Source: Pseudomonas fluorescens (GTDB lineage: Bacteria > Pseudomonadota > Gammaproteobacteria > Pseudomonadales > Pseudomonadaceae). Taken from it: 64,000 bases of DNA. Below, one piece after another: positions 46,445 to 57,752 of this stretch. Positions within the stretch are counted from its first letter, which is position 1; every line of letters starts with the position of its first letter. The translations under genes and the position numbers were made by a program. The notes below the pieces were generated by a model. It was not told where the DNA came from and did no database searches. It was given only the letters and a program-made list of their open reading frames with translations. The stretch covers positions 62,001-126,000 of the forward strand of contig NZ_CABVHK010000005.1 of assembly GCF_902497785.1 (NCBI RefSeq). The letters are read 5' to 3'.

Positions 46445-47302
46445 TCAGCTTGGAAGCATCGGGGGCAGGGTACCCAGGAGGGAGACCGCGGCCACTGCGC
46501 CGATGCCCAGCAGCCATTCCAGGATCACGCTGGTTTTCAACGTGGCAAGACGCGCCTCGCAATCCTTGATCCTCAGCCGATTGAACAGCGCCAATCCCAG
46601 CATCAACGCCACCAACAGGGCCTTGATCAACAAAATCAAGGCAAACCCGGACAACAGCGGCGTTGGCCAGAATTGCCCGGTCAACACGCGGACATTGATC
46701 ATGCCGGTCACCACCAATCCCGCCACCAGCGCATAACCGACCCCGCTGAAACGCTGCAAAATCGCGCGGACAGGGGCGTGATCCGGTTGGCGCAGGATCA
46801 TCACCAACAGCATCAATCCACCGAGCCAGGCGCCGACGCAGGTCAGGTGAATGATTTGATTGAAGATCAGCAGTTGGCCGCTCAGACCGTCGAGCATCGC
46901 GCCATGGCCGACCGGTGCCAGCGTTGCCAGCAACAGCCCGCCCAGGGTCAGGCGCAAGATCTGGCTATGGCGCAGCGGCGTCAGCAACACGATCAACAGC
47001 AAGCCGTTGAGCAGCAAGTGCCAGCGCCAGACCTGGCCGAAGAATGTGTTGCTCAGCACCAGGCGCAAGGTCGACGGATCAAGCGCCGCCTCGGAAGCGC
47101 CGGCCATGCTCGCGGTGATCAGCAGCAACCAGCCAATGCCGCTGACCAGCGCGACCGCAGTGAGCCAGCGGCTGGTGCGCGCCAGAGGTTGGTCCAGCAA
47201 TGCCTCGCGACCCAACAGCAGGGGCCTGAACACCCAGATCCCGAACAGCATCAGCACCAGGGTGAAATGCAGGAAGCGGCACAACACCATCGCGCTCGTC
47301 AT
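46445..47302 (-). CDS. copD: Copper-resistance membrane protein CopD
   Basis: The 285-residue protein has about eight hydrophobic helices. Histidines in helices, such as RFLHFTLVLMLFG and VWRWHLLL, and QIIHLTCVGAWLGGLMLL fit the CopD family. It is the inner-membrane partner of CopC. It begins four bases after the copC stop codon, so the genes are cotranscribed. The role is copper import or resistance, depending on the species. Confidence 0.9.
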   Translation of the reverse strand: MTSAMVLCRFLHFTLVLMLFGIWVFRPLLLGREALLDQPLARTSRWLTAVALVSGIGWLLLITASMAGASEAALDPSTLRLVLSNTFFGQVWRWHLLLNGLLLIVLLTPLRHSQILRLTLGGLLLATLAPVGHGAMLDGLSGQLLIFNQIIHLTCVGAWLGGLMLLVMILRQPDHAPVRAILQRFSGVGYALVAGLVVTGMINVRVLTGQFWPTPLLSGFALILLIKALLVALMLGLALFNRLRIKDCEARLATLKTSVILEWLLGIGAVAAVSLLGTLPPMLPS

Positions 47303-47305
47303 GAA

Positions 47306-47671
47306 TTACTGGCCAACCTTGAAGCTATAGGCACCTTCGCTTTTGTGAGTGTCCACCGACACGGCATGCCATTCGACCTTGTAGGACCCCGCTGCCAAAG
47401 GTGCAGCAGGCGTCACGATCAAGGTCTTTTTGTCGCTGCCTTCGGTGGCCAGGCTTTTCACCGGGACGTTGGCGCCATCCTTGGTGATCATGACTTTGGT
47501 GAACGTCGCTTCAACGCCTTCGGAAAACACCAGACGCAACTCCGCGGGTGCACTCACCGTGCTGTCAGCCGCCGGGGTCTGTTCTTTCAGGTGGGCGTGG
47601 GCCAGTACCGAGGACGCGCCCAGTAGTGAGCCGAGCAGGGCGACGGTGGTCAGGGGTTTCTTGAAAAGCAT
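47306..47671 (-). CDS. copC: Periplasmic copper-binding protein CopC
   Basis: The 121-residue protein has a signal peptide, MLFKKPLTTVALLGSLLGAS, ending in VLAHA. Cleavage would expose HLKEQTP, with the N-terminal histidine as Cu(II) ligand. The C-terminal WHAVSVDTHKSEGAYSF holds further ligands. It carries copper in the periplasm to CopD. The start at 47671 follows GAGG; the longer frame to 47707 is not needed. Confidence 0.92.
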   Translation of the reverse strand: MLFKKPLTTVALLGSLLGASSVLAHAHLKEQTPAADSTVSAPAELRLVFSEGVEATFTKVMITKDGANVPVKSLATEGSDKKTLIVTPAAPLAAGSYKVEWHAVSVDTHKSEGAYSFKVGQ

Positions 47672-47800
47672 CGTGGATACCTCAGAGGCAGGTTCGAAGA
47701 AGCGCACAGTTTACCCGCGCGAAAGAAGTTTGGTACTCGCCTGTCGCCGCGGCATAGAGCGGATGCTAGTCTTGGGCAACGCTGGTGTCAGGGAGCCCTC

Positions 47801-48421
47801 ATGGGCAATCACAAGATCGGGATTCGCCGCAGTAACGTCGAGAAAATCCTGCTGGGGGCCGAAAAGGTCTTCGCCGAAAAAGGCTTCGGCGGCACCGCCA
47901 TGGCGGACATCGCCGCCGAGGTGCAACTGCCGCGCTCCAATCTGCATTACTACTTCAGCACCAAGACCGAACTCTACAGCGCGGTGCTGTTCGATCTGCT
48001 GGAAGTGTGGAAGCAGGACGCGCTGTGCTTCGAGATGTTCGACGACCCGCGCGTGGTACTCAGCAGCTACATCCGCGCGAAGATGAACCACTCCCGCAGC
48101 CGTCCTCACGGCTCGAAAGTCTGGGCCAACGAAATCATCCACGGCGCCCCGACACTGGGCGTGGCGCTGGACGCCAGCCTGTACGATTGGGCCAAGATGA
48201 AAGAAGCGAAAATTCGTCAGTGGGTGGACGACAAACGCATCTTGCCGGTGGAGCCTTCGAGCCTGTTGTACATGATCTGGGCATCGACCCAGCACTATGC
48301 GGACTTTGATCATCAGGTGAATATTCTGAATGATCATCAGCCGCTGTCGGATATGCAGTTTGAGCGGGCAGTGCAGACAGTGACGAGTGTGATATTGCGC
48401 GGGATCGGGTTGGAGCCTTGA
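47801..48421 (+). CDS. TetR-family regulator of pyrimidine catabolism (RutR-like)
   Basis: The 206-residue protein has the TetR HTH, TAMADIAAEVQLPRSNLHYYF, and a C-terminal domain with WANEIIHGAPTL, WIDDKRI-like and MIWASTQHYADFDHQV segments of the RutR group. RutR-type regulators sense uracil or thymine. In this window the reductive pyrimidine genes follow within about 8 kb, separated by the broken rhs region. TTGACC/TGGT half-sites near hydA fit such a regulator. Confidence 0.82.
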   Translation: MGNHKIGIRRSNVEKILLGAEKVFAEKGFGGTAMADIAAEVQLPRSNLHYYFSTKTELYSAVLFDLLEVWKQDALCFEMFDDPRVVLSSYIRAKMNHSRSRPHGSKVWANEIIHGAPTLGVALDASLYDWAKMKEAKIRQWVDDKRILPVEPSSLLYMIWASTQHYADFDHQVNILNDHQPLSDMQFERAVQTVTSVILRGIGLEP

Positions 48422-48450
48422 ATGAAAAACATGCATGTATTGTGGTTCGA

Positions 48451-49381
48451 TTAACTGTCGCGAATCTGTAGCATGCGTTTTTTTATTTCTGTGAACGCAG
48501 CGGTATGTAATTGTAATTCGCTATAGCGGATCCTGGCGCTTATAGCCTCAAGTGTTTTTGCTGCCCCTTCTTTTGCTTGCTGGCCTAATAGAAGCCTATC
48601 GTTTTTAATTTTTTCTACAATTGTTCTAATGTTGGCGGTGTCGGGCAATTGAGTCTGCGGGTTTTTAATAATGTAATCTTTGTAGCGTGCGGATTCTTCG
48701 AGCAAATCTTTTTTTATCTGAGCCGCGGTACGCCCTCGTGGCTTTACGAATGGAGGTTGTTGGGATGCCAGTGTTGAAATTGATGCCGGTGATGAATCCG
48801 AGGCTTGGGGAGCACCCAACGATCTGGTTTCCAACGCTGCGGCGGAGCTGCGTGGAGCTTTGAATTTAGGGTTTTTGACAATTGCTGATGGCCTTGGTCG
48901 AGTGTTAGTCAGGACTTTTTTGACCATCTCCACAATGACAGTGGGGCCATTTCCCGTAGGATCAAAAAAATTAACAGGGTCCCCTTTACAATAAGCATAC
49001 GGATTAAGTCCCGCGAGCTCATCGAAAGGTCCCAACTCGTCCGGGCTATTAAATTAAATTACTGTCGGTCAGATGATGGCCGTAAGCACTATAGACAATT
49101 TGCCGGGAACGGTTATATGAAAGTGCCTGCAACGGAGAGTTCGCCTGATCCGTCGCCAGTAGCGTGGTTTCACTCGCAGCCGCGTCACTTTGGTGTTGGG
49201 CCAGCGACTGAATTTCGTTGCGAAAAATCGTTCGCTGCGTCTGTCCCCCTAACTCGGTCCTCAGATTGTCGTTCTGGTAAAAACGCTGCGTTATACCGCC
49301 GTCCAGCGCCGTCTCGCCCGTTAGCCGATCCAGCGGATCGTAAAAATAGCGGCGAACTGCCTTCAATGATGAGGTGGACAT
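48451..49381 (-). pseudogene. Broken short orphan Rhs protein gene with variable C-terminal domain
   Basis: The minus strand starts with MSTSSLKAVRRYFYDPLDRL at 49381 and has TTLLATDQANSPLQ and YSAYGHHLTDSNLI, then a stop at about 49049. In another frame SPDELGPFDELAGLNPYAYC and GDPVNFFDPTGN follow, then about 165 variable residues to 48451. The normal Pseudomonas core LGFNGERPDPVTGHYLLGNG between the two parts is missing, so a deletion with frameshift is likely. The variable domain is rich in charged helices, with no recognised toxin motif, and GC content is low. No immunity gene is evident. Confidence 0.72.
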
Positions 49382-49485
49382 GGCTACGTTCCGATGACGA
49401 ACTGAGTGCCTATCAGCTTCGAATATATTCCGGGGGGCGTCTACTAGCAGAACTGATAGGTATCGCGATTGCGGTGCCCGAACTG

Positions 49486-49582
49486 GCCTCATCGCGGGCA
49501 AGTCCGCTCCCACAGGTTCGGTGTCGTTCACACATCTCCTGCACACCGAGAAAACTGTGCGAGCGGGCTTGCCCGCGATGTC
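49486..49582. repeat. Inverted repeat of the CGCGGGCAAGTCCGCTCCCACA class
   Basis: CATCGCGGGCAAGTCCGCTCCCACAGG faces the inverse TGTGCGAGCGGGCTTGCCCGCGATG. The arms match those at 55668-55763. It lies between the broken rhs gene and preA. Confidence 0.8.
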
Positions 49583-49588
49583 GTCCGT

Positions 49589-50863
49589 TCAGACAGCTAC
49601 ATGATAGGGATTCCTAGGATCATGGTTCCAGTCCAGAAACGGCTTGCCATTCTCCATCGGCACCATCTCGATGCAGTCCTGCACCGGGCAGGTGATCTGG
49701 CACAAATTGCAGCCCACGCATTCATCATCGATCACTTCGTACTTGTGCGTGCCGTCCGCCTGCTTGATGCTCGCGACCGCCTGGTGCGACGTGTCTTCAC
49801 AGGCAATGTGGCAACGGCCACAGCCAATGCACGCCTCCTGATCGATCTTCGCAATCACCTGATAGTTGATGTCCAGATACTTCCAGTCCGTGGTGTTGCC
49901 CACCGCGCGCCCGGAAAATTGCGAAATGCTGGCGTAACCCTGACTGTCCATCCAGCGTGACAAGCCGTCCTTCATCTCTTCGACAATCCGGAAACCGTGC
50001 AGCATCGCCGCCGTGCACACCTGCACCGAGCCACAGCCCAGCGCGATGAATTCCGCCGCGTCGCGCCAGTTGCCGATGCCACCGATACCAGAGATCGGCA
50101 GGCCATGCGTCTGTGGATCACGAGCGATTTCAGCGACCATGTTCAAGGCAATCGGCTTCACCGCCGAACCGCAGTAACCGCCATGAGTGCTCTGGCTGCC
50201 GACGGTGGGATTGGCGACCATGCGCTCCAGATTGACGCTGGTGATCGAGTTGATCGTGTTGATCAGCGACACCGCGTCGGCACCACCGCGATGGGCCGCG
50301 CGGGCCGCGACGCGGATGTCGGTGATGTTCGGCGTGAGCTTGACGATCACCGGCAGCGAGCAATACGTCTTGCACCACCGCGTGACCTGCTCGACATACT
50401 CTGGCACCTGGCCGACCGCCGCGCCCATGCCCCGTTCCGGCATGCCGTGGGGGCAACCGAAATTCAATTCGATGCCATCGGCGCCAGTGGCTTCCACCAG
50501 CGGCAGGATGTGTTTCCAGGATTCTTCGACGCAGGGCACCATCAGCGACACGATGATTGCGCGGTCCGGCCAGTCCTTTTTGACCTGGGTAATTTCTCGC
50601 AGGTTGATCTCCAGCGAACGGTCGGTAATCAGCTCGATATTGTTGAAGCCCAGCACTTCGCGATTGGCCCCGAAGTGCGCCGAGTAGCGCGACGACACGT
50701 TGACCGCCGCCGGGTCTTCACCGAGGGTTTTCCAGACCACGCCACCCCAGCCGGCCTCGAAGGCGCGGACCACGTTGTAGGCCTTGTCGGTGGGCGGTGC
50801 GGAGGCGAGCCAGAACGGGTTGGGGGATTTGATGCCGGCGAAGACAATCGAAAGATCAGCCAT
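49589..50863 (-). CDS. preA: NAD-dependent dihydropyrimidine dehydrogenase subunit PreA
   Basis: The 424-residue protein has a dihydroorotate-dehydrogenase-like FMN barrel in residues about 1-320, including ELNFGCPHGMPERGMG and ADAVSLINTINSI. Two 4Fe-4S clusters lie at the C-terminus, CIGCGRCHIAC and CVGCNLCQITCPV. With PreT it reduces uracil or thymine to the dihydro form. It begins at the base next to the preT stop and is the second gene of the pair. The FMN domain sequence is complete. Confidence 0.94.
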   Translation of the reverse strand: MADLSIVFAGIKSPNPFWLASAPPTDKAYNVVRAFEAGWGGVVWKTLGEDPAAVNVSSRYSAHFGANREVLGFNNIELITDRSLEINLREITQVKKDWPDRAIIVSLMVPCVEESWKHILPLVEATGADGIELNFGCPHGMPERGMGAAVGQVPEYVEQVTRWCKTYCSLPVIVKLTPNITDIRVAARAAHRGGADAVSLINTINSITSVNLERMVANPTVGSQSTHGGYCGSAVKPIALNMVAEIARDPQTHGLPISGIGGIGNWRDAAEFIALGCGSVQVCTAAMLHGFRIVEEMKDGLSRWMDSQGYASISQFSGRAVGNTTDWKYLDINYQVIAKIDQEACIGCGRCHIACEDTSHQAVASIKQADGTHKYEVIDDECVGCNLCQITCPVQDCIEMVPMENGKPFLDWNHDPRNPYHVAV

Positions 50864-52231
50864 TTACGCAGCCTCCACATTGAGCATCAGTTGAGCGTTG
50901 ATCGCCTCGGCGGCCAGTTTTCCGTGCTGCACGGCTTGCACGGTGAGGTCCTGATCGAGGCTGGTGCAGTCGCCGCCGGCATAGACGCCGGGAATGCTGG
51001 TGCGCAGGTGTTCATCCACCTCGATCCGATCACCCTGACGCTTGAGTTCCCGGGCCAGCGGGTCGGCGAGGGCGCTGCCGTCGAACGCCTGGCCGATGGC
51101 TTTGAAGATCGCGTCGGCGGCGAGTTCGAAGGTTTCGCCGGTGGTTTGCAAACGGCCTTCAATCAGATGGGTGCGAGCGAAGCGCATGCCGCGCACATGA
51201 CCTAGCTCATCCAGCAAGACTTCTTCGGGTTGCGCCCAGGTCAGCAGCCGCACCTGATTGGCTTTGGCAATGTCCTGCTCGTGGTGGGTGGCGCCCATGT
51301 CCTCGACACCGCGGCGGTACACCAGATTCACGTCGCGAGCCCCGAGGCGAGCCATTTGCACGGCCATGTCGATGGCGGTGTTGCCGGCGCCGAGGACGAT
51401 GCAATGATTGGCCAGCGGCAGTTGCGTCAGGTCATCGGTCTGGCGCAATTCGCGGATGTAATCGGTGGCGGCCAGCAGCCCCGGCGCCTCCTCATCGGCC
51501 AGCCCGAGTTGTTTGCTGGCGTTGAGGCCGAGACCAAGAAACACCGCGTCGAACTGCTGATGCAACTCGCTGAGGGTCAGGTTTTCACCGAGTTTTTGCC
51601 CGTGACGGATCTCGATGCCACCGATCTGCAGTAGAAAATCCAGCTCCTTCTGCGCGTAATCGTCCACCAGTTTGTACTTGGCGATTCCGTACTCATTGAG
51701 GCCGCCCGCCTTTTCCCGCGCTTCGAAAATCACCACGTCATGGCCGTGCATTGCACTGCGATGGGCGCAGGACAAACCGGCCGGGCCCGCGCCCACCACG
51801 GCGATACGTTTACCGGTGGCGGCGGCGCGGGAAAAGGGATGTTCGCTGAAGTGCGCGTTGTCCAAGGCGTAGCGTTGCAACAGACCGATCAGCACCGGCG
51901 CGCATTCATGGGCGTTGTTGCGCACACAGGCTTGCTGGCAGAGGATTTCTGTCGGGCAGACCCGGGCGCAACTGCCGCCGAGGATGTTCGCCGAGAGGAT
52001 CTTCTGCGCCGCGCCCTGGACGTTGTCCTGATGGATATTGCGAATGAACGAGGGAATGTCGATGTCGCTCGGACAGGCATTTACGCACGGCGCGTCGTAG
52101 CAATACAGGCAGCGCGAGGCTTCCAGGTGCGCTTGACGTTCGTTGAGTGGCGGCGCCAGATCGGTGAAATGGCCGGCGAGGGCGGCCGCGTTTTCGTAGG
52201 GGTGCGGGAGGTGGTTCAAAGTATTGATCAC
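50864..52231 (-). CDS. preT: NAD-dependent dihydropyrimidine dehydrogenase subunit PreT
   Basis: The 455-residue protein has an N-terminal cysteine-rich 4Fe-4S domain, CLYCYDAPCVNACPSDIDIP and CARVCPTEILCQQAC. An FAD motif, VVGAGPAGLSCAHRS, follows, with an NADH-site region in IVLGAGNTAIDMAVQMARLG. It passes electrons from NADH to PreA. A GTG start at 52231 is chosen because GAGG lies eight bases upstream and homology begins INTLNHLPHPYENA; the longer frame to 52327 reads through a repeat. Confidence 0.92.
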   Translation of the reverse strand: MINTLNHLPHPYENAAALAGHFTDLAPPLNERQAHLEASRCLYCYDAPCVNACPSDIDIPSFIRNIHQDNVQGAAQKILSANILGGSCARVCPTEILCQQACVRNNAHECAPVLIGLLQRYALDNAHFSEHPFSRAAATGKRIAVVGAGPAGLSCAHRSAMHGHDVVIFEAREKAGGLNEYGIAKYKLVDDYAQKELDFLLQIGGIEIRHGQKLGENLTLSELHQQFDAVFLGLGLNASKQLGLADEEAPGLLAATDYIRELRQTDDLTQLPLANHCIVLGAGNTAIDMAVQMARLGARDVNLVYRRGVEDMGATHHEQDIAKANQVRLLTWAQPEEVLLDELGHVRGMRFARTHLIEGRLQTTGETFELAADAIFKAIGQAFDGSALADPLARELKRQGDRIEVDEHLRTSIPGVYAGGDCTSLDQDLTVQAVQHGKLAAEAINAQLMLNVEAA

Positions 52232-52302
52232 GGTGTTGGCCTCACGGTTATTTGAGGTGCTGCCTCTGGTGGGCAGTGGTTTTTTTGTCGCCTGTGCTAG
52301 CC

Positions 52303-52379
52303 CTATCGCGAGCAAGCTCGCTCCCACAGGTTCTGTGAACGCCGCAGATCCCTGTGGGAGCGAGCTTGCTCGCGATAGG
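52303..52379. repeat. Inverted repeat of the GCGAGCAAGCTCGC class
   Basis: CTATCGCGAGCAAGCTCGCTCCCACAGG faces CCTGTGGGAGCGAGCTTGCTCGCGATAGG, a near-perfect long palindrome with a short central spacer. It lies between preT and hydA. Confidence 0.88.
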
Positions 52380-52392
52380 CCGAAGGCCGCTC

Positions 52393-54174
<1,782 letters not shown>

Positions 54175-55659
54175 ATGCACCAGATCAGATCGCAAGTGAC
54201 CGAGCGCGACGGCTTGTTCGAGCTCGAAGCCGGCAGTGACGTCCTCGACAGTCCCCGATACAACCACGACATGGCGCCGACCAAGGTGCGTGAACGAACC
54301 TGGAACAAATGGCACATCACGGCGCTGTGGGTGGGCATGTCGATCTGCGTTCCGACTTACACCCTCGGCGGCGTGCTCACCGCGTATTTCGGCCTGAGCG
54401 TCGGCGAAGCGCTGGTCGCGATTCTGTTCGCCAACATCATCGTGTTGATTCCGCTGACGCTGAATGCTTTCCCCGGCACCAAATACGGCATTCCATTCCC
54501 GGTGTTGCTGCGCTCATCCTTCGGCATTCTCGGCTCCAACATTCCCTGTTTGATTCGCGCGCTCGTGGCGTGCGGCTGGTTCGGCATCCAGACGATGTTC
54601 GGCGGATTGGCGATTCACCTGTTTCTGGGCTCGGTGTTCGAGGGCTGGAAATCCCTCGGTGGCACCGGTGAAGTGATCGGCTTCATGGTGTTCTGGGCCT
54701 TGAACCTGTGGGTGGTGATTCGTGGTGCCGAGTCGATCAAATGGCTGGAAACCTTGTCCGCGCCATTGCTGGTGCTGGTCGGCGTGGGCCTGCTGGTCTG
54801 GGCCATGCCAAACGTCTCGATGAGCGAATTGCTGGCGATCCCGGCCAAGCGTCCCGAAGGGGCGAGCGTGGTCAGTTACTTTGCCGCCGGGCTGACCGCA
54901 ATGGTCGGATTCTGGGCCACGTTGTCGCTGAACATTCCCGACTTCAGCCGCTACGCCAAGAGCCAGAAAGACCAGATCGTCGGGCAGATCATCGGCCTGC
55001 CACTGACCATGTTTCTGTTCGCCTCGCTGGGCGTGGTGATGACCGCCGCCTCGGTGAAACTGGTGGGCGTGACCGTGTCCGATCCGGTGACCTTGATCGG
55101 TCATATCCAGAGCCCGGTGTGGGTGGCGCTGGCCATGGCGTTGATCATCATCGCCACGCTGTCCACTAACACTGCCGCCAACATTGTGTCCCCGACCAAC
55201 GACTTCCAGAACATCGCGCCGAAGGTGATCAACCGCACCAAAGCGGTGTTGCTCACCGGCCTGGTCGGCCTGGTACTAATGGCCCACGAGCTGCTGAAAA
55301 AGCTCGGGTTGATTGTCTCGGACGTCAGCCTGGAAACGGTCTATTCAAACTGGCTGCTGGGGTATTCCAGCCTGCTCGGGCCGATTGCCGGGATCATGGT
55401 GGTGGACTATTTCCTGATCAAGAAACAGCGACTGGACCTGGCCGGGCTGTACCGGGATGACGTTTATCCGGCGTGGAACTGGTTTGGATTTATCGCGTTC
55501 GGCGTGCCGGTGGTGTTGACGCTGTTGTCGCTGGGCAGCGATGCGTTCAGCTGGTTTTACAGCTATGGCTGGTTTACCGGCTCGGCGCTGGGTGGGGTGA
55601 TTTATTACGGGTTGTGCTCGATGCGGCCTGATCTGTCTGCCGCTAAATCTGCGGTGTGA
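54175..55659 (+). CDS. NCS1-family nucleobase permease
   Basis: The 494-residue protein has about twelve hydrophobic helices and NCS1 features, RTWNKWHITALWVGMSICVP at the start and GFWATLSLNIPDFSRYAKSQ near residue 250. The conserved NFQNI-type segment is SPTNDFQNIAPKVI. Uracil, thymine or dihydropyrimidine uptake fits the neighbours; hydantoin or allantoin are alternatives. It is divergent from hydA, and the ureidopropionase gene follows it. Confidence 0.9.
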   Translation: MHQIRSQVTERDGLFELEAGSDVLDSPRYNHDMAPTKVRERTWNKWHITALWVGMSICVPTYTLGGVLTAYFGLSVGEALVAILFANIIVLIPLTLNAFPGTKYGIPFPVLLRSSFGILGSNIPCLIRALVACGWFGIQTMFGGLAIHLFLGSVFEGWKSLGGTGEVIGFMVFWALNLWVVIRGAESIKWLETLSAPLLVLVGVGLLVWAMPNVSMSELLAIPAKRPEGASVVSYFAAGLTAMVGFWATLSLNIPDFSRYAKSQKDQIVGQIIGLPLTMFLFASLGVVMTAASVKLVGVTVSDPVTLIGHIQSPVWVALAMALIIIATLSTNTAANIVSPTNDFQNIAPKVINRTKAVLLTGLVGLVLMAHELLKKLGLIVSDVSLETVYSNWLLGYSSLLGPIAGIMVVDYFLIKKQRLDLAGLYRDDVYPAWNWFGFIAFGVPVVLTLLSLGSDAFSWFYSYGWFTGSALGGVIYYGLCSMRPDLSAAKSAV

Positions 55660-55667
55660 ATTCTGGC

Positions 55668-55763
55668 CTCATCGCGGGCAAGCCCGCTCCCACAGTGAAT
55701 CGGGTGTACACAGCATTTGTGTATAACCTCAATCCCTGTGGGAGCGGGCTTGCCCGCGATGAC
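55668..55763. repeat. Inverted repeat of the CGCGGGCAAGCCCGCTCCCACA class
   Basis: CATCGCGGGCAAGCCCGCTCCCACAG faces the inverse CTGTGGGAGCGGGCTTGCCCGCGATG. It lies between the permease and the ureidopropionase gene and matches the element at 49486. Confidence 0.88.
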
Positions 55764-55825
55764 GGTCTTTCAGATGGCAAAGAAATGCCTGAACAAACCT
55801 ATAACAAATGCCTGAGGAGATCCCC

Positions 55826-57109
55826 ATGAACGCAGCCACAGACGTTCTGCAATCCACCCATCAGCACATCAACCGCGACCGCCTGTGGCAGTCGCTCATG
55901 GAACTCGCCCGACTCGGCGCCACGGTCAAGGGCGGCGTCTGTCGGCTGGCCCTGACCGATCTCGACCGCCAGGCCCGGGACATCTTCGTCAAGTGGTGCG
56001 AGGAGGCTGGCTGCACCGTCAGCATCGACGCCGTCGGCAACATATTCGCCCGTCGTCCCGGTCGCAACCCGAACCTGCCGCCAGTGATGACCGGCAGCCA
56101 CATCGACACCCAACCCACCGGCGGCAAGTTCGACGGCTGCTTCGGCGTACTCGCCGGCGTCGAAGTCCTGCGCACCCTCAACGACCTCGGCGTTGAGACC
56201 GAAGCGCCGCTGGAAGTGGTGGTCTGGACCAACGAAGAGGGCTCGCGCTTCGCTCCGTGCATGATGGGCTCTGGCGTGTTCGCGGAAAAATTCACCCTTG
56301 AAGAAACCCTGGCCAAAGTCGACGCCGAGGGCATCACCGTCGGCGAAGCCCTGAACGCCATCGGCTACGCCGGACCCCGCCACGTCAGCGGGCACGCTGT
56401 AGGTGCCTACTTCGAAGCCCACATCGAACAAGGCCCGATCCTCGAAGACGAACGCAAAACCATCGGCGTCGTCATGGGCGCCCTCGGCCAGAAATGGTTC
56501 GATCTGAAACTGCGCGGCGTTGAAGCCCACGCCGGCCCGACGCCAATGCACCTGCGCAAGGACGCACTGGTCGGTGCTGCGGTGATCGTCGGCGCCGTCA
56601 ACCGCGCCGCCCTCGGTCATCAACCCCACGCCTGCGGCACCGTCGGTTGCCTGCAAGCCTATCCCGGCTCGCGCAACGTCATCCCCGGCGAAGTGCGCAT
56701 GACCCTGGACTTCCGTCATCTGGAGCCGGCGCGCCTGGATTCGATGATCGCGGAAGTGCGCGAAGTCATCGAAACCACCTGCGAAGAACACGGCCTGACC
56801 TTCGAGCTCACGCCCACTGCCGACTTCCCGCCGCTGTACTTTGAAAAAGGTTGCGTAGAGGCCGTGCGAAACGCAGCGCAAGGGCTGGGTTTGTCGCACA
56901 TGGACATCGTCAGCGGGGCAGGGCACGACGCCATTTTCCTCGCCGAACTCGGCCCCGCCGGAATGATATTCGTACCCTGCGAGGGCGGCATCAGCCACAA
57001 CGAAATCGAAAACGCCGCCCCGGATGACTTGGCGGCAGGGTGTGCGGTGTTGTTGCGGGCGATGTTGGCGGCGTCGCTGGCGATTGCCGGTCGTCAGCTC
57101 GCGGCTTGA
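55826..57109 (+). CDS. Beta-ureidopropionase / N-carbamoyl amino-acid hydrolase (M20 family)
   Basis: The 427-residue protein has the M20 metal motifs GSHIDTQPTGGKFDGCFGV and WTNEEGSRFAPCM. The dimer-type lid segment EAHIEQGPILED is characteristic of the N-carbamoyl hydrolase branch, and GAGHDAIFLAELGPAGMIF ends the catalytic core. It hydrolyses N-carbamoyl-beta-alanine to beta-alanine, CO2 and ammonia. The ATG at 55826 follows GAGGAGA; the longer frame at 55808 lacks a site. It completes the pathway. Confidence 0.92.
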   Translation: MNAATDVLQSTHQHINRDRLWQSLMELARLGATVKGGVCRLALTDLDRQARDIFVKWCEEAGCTVSIDAVGNIFARRPGRNPNLPPVMTGSHIDTQPTGGKFDGCFGVLAGVEVLRTLNDLGVETEAPLEVVVWTNEEGSRFAPCMMGSGVFAEKFTLEETLAKVDAEGITVGEALNAIGYAGPRHVSGHAVGAYFEAHIEQGPILEDERKTIGVVMGALGQKWFDLKLRGVEAHAGPTPMHLRKDALVGAAVIVGAVNRAALGHQPHACGTVGCLQAYPGSRNVIPGEVRMTLDFRHLEPARLDSMIAEVREVIETTCEEHGLTFELTPTADFPPLYFEKGCVEAVRNAAQGLGLSHMDIVSGAGHDAIFLAELGPAGMIFVPCEGGISHNEIENAAPDDLAAGCAVLLRAMLAASLAIAGRQLAA

Positions 57110-57111
57110 AG

Positions 57112-57197
57112 ATCAAAAGATCAAAAGATCGCAGCCTTCGGCAGCTCCTACGCCGGTCCCGTGTAGGAGCTGCCGAAGGCTGCGATCTCTTGATCTT
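57112..57197. repeat. REP doublet (REPIN) 8, left of the RAYT gene
   Basis: GATCAAAAGATCAAAAGATCGCAGCC leads into TTCGGCAGCTCCTAC. The inverse GTAGGAGCTGCCGAAGGCTG is followed by CGATCTCTTGATC. It lies three bases past the ureidopropionase stop and seven before the RAYT stop. Confidence 0.9.
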
Positions 57198-57203
57198 GAT
57201 TCC

Positions 57204-57662
57204 TCAAACCCAAATCGCATCCCACAATGGATAATCACCCACCCGCTTAACCAATCCCGCGCGCAATGGGTTCATAACGATGTACCGTGCGGCATCCTTG
57301 AGATCTTCCTCACGGCGCAACGCCCGGTCGTAATACCCTCGCTGCCATATCGAGCCTTGGCCCGCACGCACGATATTGATTGAACGACTGCTTCGGGATT
57401 TAACCCGGCACATCAAATGCGCCAACGTGCCTTGGTTCAATTCGATCAGCCAATGCATGTGGTCGGGCATAACGACCCAAGCCAGCGAGGTCACAAGGGA
57501 CGCCTCATCAGCACATCGCAGCTGATCAACCACAAGCCGCCCCAACCGCCAATTGCTGAATATCCGCTCTCGTTCATGAGCGACCGCGGTGAGTAGATAA
57601 ATACGACCAGCTTCCGAAAACCGCGCCTTTCGCAGGCGACATCCATTGGCAGCTCCGGGCAT
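57204..57662 (-). CDS. REP-associated tyrosine transposase (RAYT)
   Basis: The 152-residue Y1-type single-strand transposase has the HUH motif MPDHMHWLIE with H68 and H70. A candidate catalytic tyrosine, Y127, lies in ARYIVMNPLRAGLVKR, the signature of RAYT proteins. RAYTs bind and cut REP hairpins and are thought to mobilise REPINs. REP doublets lie directly on both sides, at 57112-57197 and 57753-57864, in the classical arrangement. The gene is intact and of usual length. Confidence 0.92.
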   Translation of the reverse strand: MPGAANGCRLRKARFSEAGRIYLLTAVAHERERIFSNWRLGRLVVDQLRCADEASLVTSLAWVVMPDHMHWLIELNQGTLAHLMCRVKSRSSRSINIVRAGQGSIWQRGYYDRALRREEDLKDAARYIVMNPLRAGLVKRVGDYPLWDAIWV

Positions 57663-57752
57663 TCCTTGCCCTCCTTGAACGTGTTGGCAGATGAACGATA
57701 GTCGCTAACGCGACAGGAGCGGGATTAACAAATGTCGGAATATTTCGCGGGC

